From Paulinella micropora (taxonomy: Eukaryota; Cercozoa; Imbricatea; Euglyphida; Paulinellidae): 64,000 nt of DNA. The notes beneath the pieces are model-generated. The model ran no database searches. It saw only the letters and a list, made by a program, of their open reading frames with translations, and had not been told where the DNA came from. Made by a program: the position numbers and the translations under genes. The DNA is taken from positions 1-64,000 of the forward strand of contig WBZZ01006272.1 of assembly GCA_019918135.1 (NCBI GenBank). The letters are read 5' to 3'. This document shows, piece by piece, positions 1-9,295 of this stretch. The stretch's first letter is position 1. Every line of letters starts with the position of its first letter.

Positions 1-985
1 AACAGAGAAACGAAATCGAAACAGAATTTCGAAATGAAAACAGAAAACCAAAATCGAAACAGAATTTCGAAATCAAGACAGAAAAACAAAATCAAAACAG
101 AAAAGAGAAACCAGAGCAGAATTTCGAAATCAATACAGAAAAACAAAATCAGAACAGAAAAGCGAAATCAGAACAGAATTTCGAAATGAAAACAGAAAAA
201 CAAAATCAGAACAGAATTTCGAAATGAAAACAGAAAACAGAAATCGGAACAGAATGACGAAATCGAAACAGAAAACCAAAATCGAAACAGAGAAACGAAA
301 TCAAGACAGAAAAACAAATCAAAACAGAAAACCAAAATCGAAACATAATTTCGAAATCAAGACAGAAAAACAAAATCAGAACAGAAAAGCGAAATCAGAA
401 CAGAATTTCGAAATGAAAACAGAGAACCGAAATCGAAACAGAGAAACGAAATCGAAACAGAGAAACGAAATCGAAACAGAATTTCGAAATGAAAACAGAA
501 AACCGAAATCGAAACAGAATTTCGAAATCAAGATAGAAAAACAAAATCAAAACAGAAAAGAGAAATCAGAGCAGAATTTCGAAATCGATATAGAAAAACA
601 AAATCAGAACAGAAAAGCGAAATCAGAACAGAATTTCGAAATGAAAACAGAAAAACAAAATCAGAACAGAATTTCGAAATGAAAACAGAAAACAGAAATC
701 GGAACAGAATGACGAAATCGAAACAGAAAACCAAAATCGAAACAGAGAAACGAAATCAAGACAGAACACCAAAATCGAAACATAATTTCGAAATCAAGAC
801 AGAAAAACAAAATCAAAACAGAAAAGCGAAATCAGAACAGAATTTCGAAATGAAAACAGAAAACGGAAATCGAAACAAAATGACGAAGATCAAAACAGAG
901 AAACGAAATCGAAACAGAACGACGAGATCGAAACAGAGAAAAGACATTGAAACAGGGAAACAACATGAAAGCACTAAAACTTAAT
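1..985. repeat. A-rich short tandem repeat block
   Basis: Tandem units of about 18-19 bases built from GAAATCGAAACAGA-like words with variants such as AGAATTTCGAAAT. A higher-order period is visible: the stretch from about 218 recurs almost unchanged from about 673, an offset of 455 bases. The block is open in some frames only because it lacks stop codons; the predicted Lys/Asn/Glu/Arg-rich peptides are judged spurious. Base composition differs sharply from the GC-rich genes that follow. The block runs off the left edge. Confidence 0.85.
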
Positions 986-1474
986 TTCAGCCGAATCATT
1001 GCCAAAAACCCTACCAATTTTTTATTTCATTAGCTACATTTCAAGCCATTTTGAAAATCAAAATTCCTCTTTTTTTTTTCTTCTAGCTCGAACCATCTCT
1101 GAGTCAATACACATTGAAAAGATCACTGCGCATGTTCACATTGGCTGCGCGTGACTGTATCCTTGTGTTCTCCTTCTGACTATGTTTCTCTTTTCTTTTT
1201 TTTCTTTAGTCTGTGTGTATGTTTGGCTTGTGTACGACAAACCACCCTTATGTTGGCTGTCGGATGTATAACCAGTGCTTACAATGACGCGTAGCAAAAT
1301 CAACATGCTTTGCTACGCGCTGCCTCTCTTTCTGTCTGTCTCTCCTCTCTTTCTGTCTGTCTCTTCTCTCTCTTTCTCCAGGCCGCTTGCGGATTGGGTT
1401 GTGTTGGACCTTAATGCTGCCCCCTTTTCTGTATTCTGCCTAGGGCGAGCTACGCAAGAGGGTAGAAGTTTTGT
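986..1474 (+). promoter_or_regulatory. Spacer upstream of the H3-tail gene
   Basis: No convincing ORF. It holds T-rich tracts near 1068-1085 and 1190-1210 and a pyrimidine repeat (CTCTCTTTCTGTCTGTCT-like, two copies) at about 1325-1378 ending in TTTCTCCAG, which resembles a 3' splice site. A 5'-UTR intron is therefore possible but unproven. By position it should contain the promoter of the gene starting at 1475. Confidence 0.35.
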
Positions 1475-3319
1475 ATGGCACGCACCAAGCAGACTGCAAG
1501 GAAGTCGACTGGAGGCAAAGCACCTCGCTATGAGGTAATGCTATAACACACTGGGCTTTTCCCCTTGTTGTTACGTACGTAATATTATAATTTATAGCTG
1601 GCCACCAAAGCCGGTGGGCGCACAGGTTCAGGTAAGCTGGCCACTACTACTCGTAGCCGCCGGAACACTCGCGACCTCCAGGAAGAAAGACTTTCAAAAC
1701 AGCGACTGTAAGTCCTTTTTGACCCAACATTTTCTGCTTTTCGGCCTTGGCCACTTTGTGTGTGTGTGTGTTGTATGTGCTTAGCACTGCGGAGGAAAAC
1801 ATCCTCCGCGCCCCGCTGCTGGCCAAGGGGCCCGTGAGGAGCTACGCGGTGGATTCTATCCGATGTTCTGCGTTTCCCTTGACGGACCCCGAGCACCCCG
1901 GGCGGATCCGCCTCCGTGCGATTACGTCGGTAGAGGGTGGCGCGACCTCGTACCCGCAGCCAGTCGCGTACCTGGGGTGCGCAGTCCCCGGCTCGGAATT
2001 ACAGGACACACCCCCCCATCTTCTGTAGCCTGGAAGCCGGGCGCAACCGGCTCAACGGTCGTACCCTGCTGGCCAAGGGGCTTGTGTGCGTGTCCTGCGG
2101 GGGTGAAGGGCTGGCTACCTGCGGCGACGGGGGTTCAGCGAAACAGCAAGGCTGTGGCGCAGCCTTTTGCTCACGCTGTGTGGTGGCCGAAGTAGATCCC
2201 TCGAGCACCGAAGCGCGCCGCCATGAGTGGACTCACTACGCCCACACCTTTGTTTGCGCCGCCTGCCAGAAGCTGCCCCGCGCCGCCGACTACCTGTTGC
2301 CCCCTTCGCCTTTTCGGCCGACCCTCGTGGTAGTTCTCAACGGCTTCTGCCCCGGACCGCTCAAGCGCAGCAACAAGTACAAACGCCTCGCCCAAGAGGC
2401 GCAGGACGTCGAGCTCTTCATGCGCCCGTTCTTGCTGCCCTACGGACACAAAGACACCGTCTACCCGCCGGGGTTTGGTGTCGCTCCGGTCCTGCTGCGC
2501 TGGCACAACGAAGCCACCCTGTCTGCCCAACTAGCCAAGCTGATCGAGCCCGACTCCAACACCCTGGAGTTCGCGCAGACCTACGCCGCCGACCACCTCC
2601 AGGTGCTTTTCGTCATCCCTTGCCACAGCGACGAGCGTGGCAACTTTATCACGGCTACTGGTGACGTGGTCCCCGTGGGGTCTGCCTTATTTGCTCTTTC
2701 CGGCGCAGTCCAGACATTCGCCAAGTACAGCTCGCGCGCAAGGGTCAACGTCATCCTCGCCTCCTGTGGCGTCAGGTCCGCTGTGGCCGAGAAGCCCATC
2801 GTCCCCATTCGCCAACACGCCGTACTCTGTGGCTTCGAGAAGCCGGTGCCTCTCGCGTGGTTCACCTCCCTCACCAGCCCCCTCACCAGCACGATCCTGC
2901 GTTTCTGCCACGGCGCCTCCCTCTCGGAGGCCATCAGCAAGTGCTTCCCTGCCATCGAGCTTCGAGCGCGAAAGCCCTACGTAGTGGTGCCTGACGGGGA
3001 CAGCGACCAAACCCCTCTCCTCCCCCCTGCTCCTGCGCAGCCCCTACTCGTCCAAAAGGACAGGCCCAGCGGAGAAGTCCCCCCCGCCACGCAGCAGCAG
3101 CAACAGCAGCAGCAGCAGCAGCGACAGTGGCAGCAGCCCCTGCTGAGCTTCCCTGCGCACATCTTCCCGTTTGTCGCCCAGCCTCCGCGGCTCACCCTCT
3201 TCCCGTGCTTAATGTGCCCGGAACCAGTGCCTGGCTACAGAGGACGCAAACGCCTTTTTCACTCAGAACAGGGCTTGCGCGCACATATGGCAGCAGTGCA
3301 CCTGCTTCGCCTCAACTAG
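1475..3319 (+). CDS. Histone H3 tail-like, zinc and caspase/CHAT-like fusion protein (spliced)
   Basis: The first exon (1475-1534, 20 codons) encodes Met followed by ARTKQTARKSTGGKAPR, identical to residues 1-17 of histone H3. Exon 2 opens with LATKA (H3 residues 20-24) and then diverges into an Arg/Thr-rich stretch; no histone fold follows. GT-AG introns at 1535-1597 and 1708-1784 join the three exons with compatible phases. Exon 3 encodes a Cys-rich segment (CVSCGG, CGAAFCSRC, FVCAAC) and then a region with a caspase/CHAT layout: a beta strand TLVVVLNGF, LFVIPCHSDERG with a candidate catalytic His, and VNVILASCG with a candidate Cys about 47 residues later. The tail has a poly-Gln run (about 3092-3123) and a C2H2-like finger before the TAG. 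A run of seven C (2011-2017) shifts the frame by one base, so the gene reads through only with an indel there. The protease assignment is by motif only; the H3-tail match is direct. Confidence 0.7.
1535..1597 (+). other. Intron 1 of the H3-tail gene
   Basis: 63 bases, GTAATG at the donor and TTTATAG at the acceptor. It lies between codons (phase 0). Removing it joins the APRYE codons to LATKA, recovering the next conserved block of the histone H3 tail, which is strong support that the intron is real. Confidence 0.75.
1708..1784 (+). other. Intron 2 of the H3-tail gene
   Basis: 77 bases, GTAAGT donor and a TG-rich region followed by GTGCTTAG acceptor. The split codon (CT|C) is restored in frame with the open exon 3, so both introns have consistent phases. 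Confidence 0.65.
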
Positions 3320-3340
3320 CTAGGACAGTACCCACAAAGC

Positions 3341-5077
3341 GTGGGCGCGGCTCCCCGTTGTACAGAAACGTGGAATCTCGAGCAAGATGTTCCAAGCAAT
3401 GTTCGAAAGAATAAACTCGAGGGGAAACTCTTCTTTCCAAATCCATCGCACGTGAGCTACAAACTACACATCTTTTTTTTATTAATAAAATCAAGTAAGA
3501 TACAGAACGTGCCAAAGCCTTCTGTTGTAGACCAGGAAAGAAAGAAGGCGATTCTGGCTAGCTTGTACCGAGACTCAGAAGACGGCCCAGGGATGAAACT
3601 TATCCAAACAATGCTGCGCGAGGCGTGCGGATTGAGTTTGTCAGATTCTGTGATTTGGTACGGTTTCAAGACCGACGACAATTTCGATCTGTTAGTGGAC
3701 TGGGTAGATGAACAACTGCTTGGTGCTTACAAACGGCTCAAAGATTCAGACAGAATGGAGGCGGAGCTCAGTTTTTGTGCCCCGGATGGTCAAACCGTCA
3801 AGTGCATCGGGCGGGGGGTTACCCCCAGAATCTGGTCAAGTTTACTGCATGTAATGTTAATCGCCAAAAAGACCAGGAGATTCAAGTCCGGTCCTCTCTT
3901 GCTGGTTAAGATTATGTCTGCACTGATCTTTTACTACGCCAAGCAATATTCCGGCTACGGTCCAGACCGAACCGAACCCACAGCCCGTGTCCGAGAGAGC
4001 CAGGACGAGTCTGCAAGAACAGTATGGCAGGAACATGGAATGGGTTCAAAAGGTTGTGAGATGCTCTCAAGCGGGCTGGGCAAGGGGGGGGCGCCCCCCT
4101 CCCCCCTCGCCCCCTTCCCCCCTCGCCCCTTGACTTTCACTCCAACCTCCAGTTTTTCTGGACTCAAGCGGCAGAAAAGGAAGGCGGGGGGTTTTAAGAC
4201 AGAAAGGGGACAAAAACAACATATGGAAATCGGACACGGTGCCATAGCCCGTTTTGTCGCCCTGCGCCCTTCCCCTTTCTCTCCCTCCGAGTCTTTCCCT
4301 ATATTAGGGACAATAACGGAAGACAAGAAGGGAGACTTGCCCAGGCCAGCGGAGGTTGTGCCCAGCGCTGCGCCTCTTGGGAAAAAGTCGAATACGGCCC
4401 AGAAGCGCGCTTGGCTGGCCGAATGCCGTGAACTCAACGGGCAGCTGTCCCGGGCTGGCGTGAAAAAGCGAGCGAGGTTAGAGCGGCTACCCTTGCCGGA
4501 GTTGCATAAAGAGCTGTGTTCTTTGCGCACGTTGGCCGCGAGGCCGCCGCTGGCAGTGGACAAGGCGGTATGTTCCGCGGCGCTCCGGCTGGTGGTGTCG
4601 TACGTGCTGGGGGAACAGACCCCCGGCTTGGCCGACGCGCGGGCAGCTTACTACCGAATAGCGGCGGGGCTGGCGCGCGTGTCTCGCGCGTTCCGGGACG
4701 TCGTGGCGGCGCACGTCCCGCCCCCTACCACTCAGGATAAACTAAACAGCCTCGTGTTCTACGGACTGCTGGGCGGTAAGGAATGGTCAAGCTGGGAGGT
4801 GGTCAAGCGTGACGTGCTGTCGTTGGTGCTGGAGGTCCCTTCACGCAAGCTGCACAAGGGGCTCGCCTATGTAAGCAGAGAGTTCGACCTGCGGGAACTC
4901 TTTCAAGGCAGCCTGGACATGGCGGACAACGAGACTTTGAGAGTGCTGTCCCGCCGAGTATGCGACCTAGTCGTGCCAAAAACGTACCGCATGGTGGTAG
5001 AAGCACAGATGGACGTGCTCAAGCGCAGGCGCCGCTCGCAGGCAAGAGGTCGCGGGAGTAAAACTCCTGCCGCCTAG
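3341..5077 (+). CDS. F-box-like domain protein, possible fusion of two ORFs
   Basis: One open frame of 578 codons. The first 60 or so codons overlap an AATAAA-containing stretch and are unlikely to be translated; protein-like sequence starts near 3520. Residues to about 230 are unrecognised. A low-complexity Pro/Gly/Lys middle (about 4080-4350) contains a G-run/C-run hairpin typical of this genome's spacers, so this may be two genes in one frame. The C-terminal 240 residues (LAECRELNGQL ... FYGLLGGKEWSSWEVVKRDVL) are clearly paralogous to the N-terminal region of the Sel1 protein at 53625-55382 (LAECRRLEASLG ... FWALLGGKDCCLWSVVRRDVL), which resembles an F-box-type adaptor. The ORF ends in TAG; AT-rich 3' signals follow (5170-5205). 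Confidence 0.55.
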   Translation: MGAAPRCTETWNLEQDVPSNVRKNKLEGKLFFPNPSHVSYKLHIFFLLIKSSKIQNVPKPSVVDQERKKAILASLYRDSEDGPGMKLIQTMLREACGLSLSDSVIWYGFKTDDNFDLLVDWVDEQLLGAYKRLKDSDRMEAELSFCAPDGQTVKCIGRGVTPRIWSSLLHVMLIAKKTRRFKSGPLLLVKIMSALIFYYAKQYSGYGPDRTEPTARVRESQDESARTVWQEHGMGSKGCEMLSSGLGKGGAPPSPLAPFPPRPLTFTPTSSFSGLKRQKRKAGGFKTERGQKQHMEIGHGAIARFVALRPSPFSPSESFPILGTITEDKKGDLPRPAEVVPSAAPLGKKSNTAQKRAWLAECRELNGQLSRAGVKKRARLERLPLPELHKELCSLRTLAARPPLAVDKAVCSAALRLVVSYVLGEQTPGLADARAAYYRIAAGLARVSRAFRDVVAAHVPPPTTQDKLNSLVFYGLLGGKEWSSWEVVKRDVLSLVLEVPSRKLHKGLAYVSREFDLRELFQGSLDMADNETLRVLSRRVCDLVVPKTYRMVVEAQMDVLKRRRRSQARGRGSKTPAA

Positions 5078-5498
5078 TTTGGCAAGAAGCCTATTGGGCT
5101 GCTCGTGCAGGCTAAGCCACGGGTGAAAAAGAGAGAGAAAGAGAGGACTTGATGATTTGCTGCCAGAAAAAATTTTGTATTTATTAAAGAAAATAATTTC
5201 TAGGCAAAGAATTTCGTGGTCCTGGCTAAGTGTGGTCCTTACTTAGACCCTTGCGCTTGCAGCTTTTTTTCCCTTGAGTCCTTCTGCACCAATTCGACAA
5301 GAAAACCACCCCCCCACCAGCTGAGCGCTTGCCCTTTTCTTTTGGGCGCACACTCCTGGGTTTGTGGCGGGGGGGGGGGGGGGCTCCCCCTTCCCCCTGT
5401 TCTCGTCACGCAAACCCCTCCCCTCCTGTCAGAAAAGACTGGACACCGCTTACTTCACGGGAAAGCGACCGTTAGGTTTTCCTTCCCTTTTTGGAATG

Positions 5499-5854
5499 TA
5501 ACGGCCAACGTAGCCCTCCTACATGCCAACGGTTTTTTAACGTTTTTCCGAGGGGCGATTTTTGGGAGCCCCTTACTACAAGTGGAAGGATGGCTGGAAA
5601 AGAACCTTTCTTTTTTCGATAGGACTGGATGTAAAAAGTGTAGTTTTTTTTCTTCCTTTTTACTTATTCTATAATAAAAACGTATAGACTTAAAAAAAGT
5701 AAATTGCCAATTTTCATATCCGGACCTATCGAAAGAAAATGATCTTTTTCCATCCATCCTTCCACTTGTAGTAAGGGGGGGGTCTCCCAAAAATCGCCCA
5801 CCAGAAAAACGTTAGAGAACCGTTAGTACGTAGGAGGGCTACGTCAGCCGTTAC
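5499..5854. repeat. Imperfect inverted repeat, MITE-like
   Basis: The left arm (about 5499-5650) and the reverse complement of the right arm (about 5690-5854) match over some 150 bases. Shared words include ACGTAGCCCTCCTAC, GCGATTTTTGGGAG, TTACTACAAGTGGAAGGATG and TTTCGATAGG. The short AT-rich centre has no coding potential. The form fits a non-autonomous hairpin transposable element. No target-site duplication could be fixed by eye. Confidence 0.7.
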
Positions 5855-6044
5855 TGAAGGCCGGCCCGGAGGGCCTTCCCTAAAATATCCGCGGGAAAAG
5901 AACCTAAAAGCAGTGAAAATCCGTTTCTACCTGTAATTTCCGGCCCAACGTAAAATTTGGGTGGTCGATATGAAAATAGTGAGAATCTGAGTTTTGTGTA
6001 CAAGAGTGAGAGTAAGAGTAGGAAACGGTGAAAGGAAAGAAGGG

Positions 6045-6160
6045 GGGGGAGGGGAGAGTGCGCCTGTCTGTAGGGGGGGGGGGGGAGGGGAGAGAGCGCC
6101 TGTCCGTAGGGGGGGGGAGGAGGCAGGTGGAGGGAGTGGGGGGGGGGGGGGGGGGAGGAT
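6045..6160 (+). repeat. G-rich direct repeats
   Basis: Two copies of a unit with GGGGAGGGGAGAG, GCGCCTGTC and GTAGGGGGGG, followed by a G run of about 19. Several closely spaced G tracts could form a quadruplex on the plus strand. The predicted Gly- or Pro-rich ORFs here are composition artefacts. Confidence 0.6.
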
Positions 6161-6419
6161 GGAGAGAGAGGAGAGAGGAGTGTGTGGAGTCGCGCTTTTG
6201 GAGACCAAAACAAAAAATAGTGTGTGTGTTTTCTACAACAGCCTGGACATCACTTCATTTCCGACCCTCGCTCTTCATTGCAGTGGCTTGGCGTATAGTC
6301 GAGGGAACCAGAAAACCGGCCAAGGAAACTAGCTGAGGCTTGATGCAGTATACAAAAAAACGTTATTTTAAGCAAAAGGAATTACAAAATTTCACGCCGC
6401 AAAAGGAACAATTCGCTTT

Positions 6420-7370
6420 CTACTCAAGCATGCCCTCCGCTCGGGCATGCATACCCATGATTTGGGCGCGACAGTGCTGCTGCTCTTCCTGTGAAAGAGT
6501 TGCAAGTAGCCTGTCCGCTTGTGCGTCCCACCTAAAATAAAAGGCCAGGTCCCGCGTGAAGCGCAGCCAGTCTATCCCAGTGTAGGACCCGCGGCGATTG
6601 CGGCGACACCAACCATTGTAACAATCCCGCCATTGCTCAGCCCCCCACTGCGCCACCGAGCCTGTCTCGTCACCGAAGCCTTTGGCGGTGGTAATCTTTT
6701 CATAGAAGTATTGGACATGCATGGGGCTGCTAGAATAGGCACTGCGCCAAAAGACCTCGGTGTTGTATTCTGCATCTTGTCTCAGGTCTATCTTATCCAC
6801 CTGAGGGTCCACGTAAAGAAAGAAATGCCAAGCAATTACTTCGTCGGGCAGAGAGGCTAGTCGAGCGAAGTACTCCTTACAAGCCGGAGTGCCCGTACGG
6901 CAGGCAAATCGGTTGGAGACGGGCGGAAAGATGTAGCGTCGTTCGCCTCTCTCAATCTTCACTGTATCTTCATGGTTCGATAAAAACATATAGCCTGCCT
7001 TGTTCGAGACCGTGTAGATGGGCAAGAACTTGGCGTTGATGTTCTGTGTTTTACTGGTAATTATGTCCTTGATTGTGTTAGAGCCCTGCTTGTTGGTCGA
7101 GTGAACGGCCTCCTTTGAAACCACTAGGATCTTGCCCGCTAGCTGTGAGTTATGTTTGCCAAAAACTTCCTCTGGCTTGCTGGTTTTAAAAACCCAGTTG
7201 GCTCCGACTACTCGGGTCAGAAGGTCGACAAGTGTGCTCTTGCCCACTCCTGGCAAAGAAATGAAGACCAGCGCCTGCTCTGGTTTGCTGCCATCTCTTA
7301 ATAAGGTCTTGAACCACTTTTGTATGTAAAGATACATTTGTGTGACTCCCCCAGCCAGCACGTCGTGCAT
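6420..7370 (-). CDS. SF3 helicase domain of D5-like primase-helicase
   Basis: 316 codons. Walker A is LPGVGKST (residues 39-46), a Walker B-like strand is KILVVSKEA (80-88), motif C is MFLSNHED (128-135) and a putative arginine finger is RGERRYIF (141-148). This is the superfamily 3 helicase layout of poxvirus D5 and related NCLDV primase-helicases, which unwind DNA at the replication fork as a hexamer. The ATG directly follows the TAA of the upstream ORF (7371-7874) in the same frame. The helicase lead-in appears to begin in that ORF (LNAFTGFRV), so the two were probably one protein; termination-reinitiation at TAA-ATG is an alternative. The acidic residue usual in Walker B is displaced. Ends with TAG. 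Confidence 0.8.
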   Translation of the reverse strand: MHDVLAGGVTQMYLYIQKWFKTLLRDGSKPEQALVFISLPGVGKSTLVDLLTRVVGANWVFKTSKPEEVFGKHNSQLAGKILVVSKEAVHSTNKQGSNTIKDIITSKTQNINAKFLPIYTVSNKAGYMFLSNHEDTVKIERGERRYIFPPVSNRFACRTGTPACKEYFARLASLPDEVIAWHFFLYVDPQVDKIDLRQDAEYNTEVFWRSAYSSSPMHVQYFYEKITTAKGFGDETGSVAQWGAEQWRDCYNGWCRRNRRGSYTGIDWLRFTRDLAFYFRWDAQADRLLATLSQEEQQHCRAQIMGMHARAEGMLE

Positions 7371-7874
7371 TTATTCCCGGAGTGGTTGTGCGAGGCCGAA
7401 CATGGCGGTATCGTCGAGCCCCCGCGCCTCCATGAAAGCCTCTATCTGCGCGGGTGGGACCCTGAACCCCGTGAATGCGTTCAAATAGGTCGATTCGTAG
7501 TCACTGGATCGTGTGCTGTTCTGCTCTTCGTCATGCACGGTAAAGAAATTCTCCATCGAGTTTGCAGAGCGATGAATGGGGTTCTCTGACCAGACGCGGA
7601 TCACGTTGCTGCGAAAAAGGGCTGGAGCGGTACTAGTGCTTTGCTGCTTGGGTGCCTTTTTGGCGGCGGCGTTCCGGGGCTGTTTCGATGGTTTATATGC
7701 TGGAGACCAGCGAATGACGTGGGGTGGGATCTCCAGCGGAGAGGTTTTACCTCTGCGTAAAAACTCGTTTTCGTTTTCAATGACCCATTTTCTTTCTGTC
7801 CCACCTGGAGATACGACCAAAACAGCATAGAGCCGTTTGCCCATTGCGTTTAACTCGCACAAATAAGGGTTCAA
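7371..7874 (-). CDS. Middle segment of D5-like primase-helicase
   Basis: 167 codons with no plausible ATG at the left limit. It links the zinc-knuckle ORF (7871-9295) to the helicase ORF (6420-7370). The first residues (LNPYLCEL) continue the upstream ORF after a one-base shift in a run of six T (7871-7877). The paralogous copy near 10434 keeps the same junction (LTLFLNTYLCE) in a single frame, so the shift here is an indel rather than a true gene boundary. The segment ends in an in-frame TAA followed at once by ATG. Role: linker and start of the helicase domain of a replication protein. Confidence 0.65.
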   Translation of the reverse strand: MNPYLCELNAMGKRLYAVLVVSPGGTERKWVIENENEFLRRGKTSPLEIPPHVIRWSPAYKPSKQPRNAAAKKAPKQQSTSTAPALFRSNVIRVWSENPIHRSANSMENFFTVHDEEQNSTRSSDYESTYLNAFTGFRVPPAQIEAFMEARGLDDTAMFGLAQPLRE

Positions 7875-9295
7875 AAAAGAGTGAGTCTCTCCATGAATCT
7901 TTCCCGAGCCCTTTTGTACTCGTCCTCAAAAAGCTTTGCGGGGGACAAACGAGCTTGCTTTTCGTCCAGGGGCTGAACCAGGCGTCCGTTGCTGGCTGCA
8001 TCGTGCCAGTGAGACACAAAGAAGTCAATTGCCTCTTTCATACAATCTTTCTTGTTCTGAATACACATTCTAAGGCAAATACTAGGGAGGTTTTCCCCGA
8101 TATAGCGACTTGCCGGCTTCGTCGGATCCTGCAGCGGAGCCAGTAGTTCATTCAGCTTCTCTTCATATTCTTGCATGTCGATGTAGTCTTTCTCGTCTGC
8201 CTCCTCGCCTGACTCGTCCTGGCCAAGAGCTCCGTCCTCTCCGTCGGCCATGTCTTCTTGCTGTCCTTCATTTTCTTTTCCCTCTGTTCCTTTTGGTGCC
8301 AGCTCAAAAACAACCGAACCCCTTTTGCAGCACTCCTTTTCATTGCAAGAAACGGACAAGCTGCGGGTATTAGGAAGAGCGGTGATTGAAGCGTTATTCG
8401 AAACATGAAAGACGCCAGCGTAGGCAGGGCATGGATGGCGACGAGACCCCTTGTATTCAATGTAGAAGTTGCCCCGCCCAAGTTCGGGCCTACTCCTGAC
8501 AACAAAGGAAACGCCGCTGGTATGGTCGCGTTCGTCGCGTAGAAATGCTCTAACCTCACGATTGCTGCACCAGCTTTCAAGCGCAGAGCTGCCCGTCGCA
8601 GCTGCACCTCCGCCCGTCAACGCGGGCTGCCAGTGAGGGTCGCTGCTTGAGTTCGAGCCTGCAAAGTAGTCTCCTTCTTGTTCTTCCTGCTCCTCGCCGT
8701 CGTCGGGGTTATTGCTCTCGAAATCCTCCTCTTTTGCGTAGTCTGCCTGCCATTGCCGTTGCCATGCAGCCTTTGCTATTTCTAGCTCGTCCAGATTGAA
8801 ATGCCCCGGGTACTTTTTTGCTATGCATTCAGTGTTGCAGCAATAAACACTCAGGAGGCGGCTGTAAATGGTAACTCTGACTTTGGCATTATTATTTCCC
8901 GCATAGTGGAAGACGCCTTTGTAGGCCAAGCAAGGGCGCCGATGATGAGGATCTGCGGGTTGCCCCGTGTATCGCAGCTCAAAAACATGCGGGCCCGAGC
9001 CAGTAAGTTCCGGCCCGCGCTCGACAGCATAGAGGGAGGCACCAGCATAGCCGCACCGCATTATGAGAAACTCGTCAACGACGTCTTTGCTGTTCCAGTT
9101 CGTGTCATTGTAGCGGGGCTGGAAAAAGGGACTCCCCGAACTGTATTCGCCGAGCCAGACTACGTCGTCGGGCTCCTTTTGGCTGCACGGGCGCTTGTGC
9201 GGGCTCAGCACAAGTACATCGCGCTCGCTTTCGACTGGCGGCAGGGCTCGCTTGGTAGTCTGTGTAGCAGCTTCCGCAGGCGCCGGCTGGAACAT
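7871..9295 (-). CDS. Primase-type zinc-knuckle protein, N-terminal part of primase-helicase
   Basis: 474 codons. It has two copies of a module with a C-x7-H-x19/21-C-x4-C pattern: C122/H130/C152/C157 and C289/H297/C317/C322. This spacing is essentially that of the zinc knuckle of PrimPol and herpesvirus UL52-type primases. Each module is preceded by a conserved stretch ending in FYIEY or FELRY. Acidic low-complexity linkers lie between the modules (190-215) and after module 2. No archaeo-eukaryotic primase catalytic motif was seen, so the primase activity itself may be absent. The frame runs into the helicase segments after a T-run indel at 7871-7877. The ATG at 9295 matches the start of the decayed copy at 11353. 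Confidence 0.65.
   Translation of the reverse strand: MFQPAPAEAATQTTKRALPPVESERDVLVLSPHKRPCSQKEPDDVVWLGEYSSGSPFFQPRYNDTNWNSKDVVDEFLIMRCGYAGASLYAVERGPELTGSGPHVFELRYTGQPADPHHRRPCLAYKGVFHYAGNNNAKVRVTIYSRLLSVYCCNTECIAKKYPGHFNLDELEIAKAAWQRQWQADYAKEEDFESNNPDDGEEQEEQEGDYFAGSNSSSDPHWQPALTGGGAAATGSSALESWCSNREVRAFLRDERDHTSGVSFVVRSRPELGRGNFYIEYKGSRRHPCPAYAGVFHVSNNASITALPNTRSLSVSCNEKECCKRGSVVFELAPKGTEGKENEGQQEDMADGEDGALGQDESGEEADEKDYIDMQEYEEKLNELLAPLQDPTKPASRYIGENLPSICLRMCIQNKKDCMKEAIDFFVSHWHDAASNGRLVQPLDEKQARLSPAKLFEDEYKRARERFMERLTLF

Larger units (their letters stand above)
5078..6419. other. Gene-free interval with inverted repeat and G-rich repeats
   Basis: No supported gene. It contains AATAAA-like 3' signals for the upstream gene (5170-5205), a G run at about 5368-5384, a large inverted repeat (5499-5854), a short GGCC-rich hairpin (5856-5878) and G-rich direct repeats (6045-6160). 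TTATTTTAAG near 6361-6371 probably belongs to the 3' end of the minus-strand helicase ORF. Confidence 0.6.

Noticed and set aside
224-984. Two Lys/Asn/Arg-rich ORFs in the left-edge repeat
   Set aside because: They are translations of an 18-19 base tandem repeat lacking stops; no start context or protein-like composition.
1475-1784. A complete histone H3 gene
   Set aside because: Only the tail is present; the alpha-N helix and histone fold residues do not follow in any frame.
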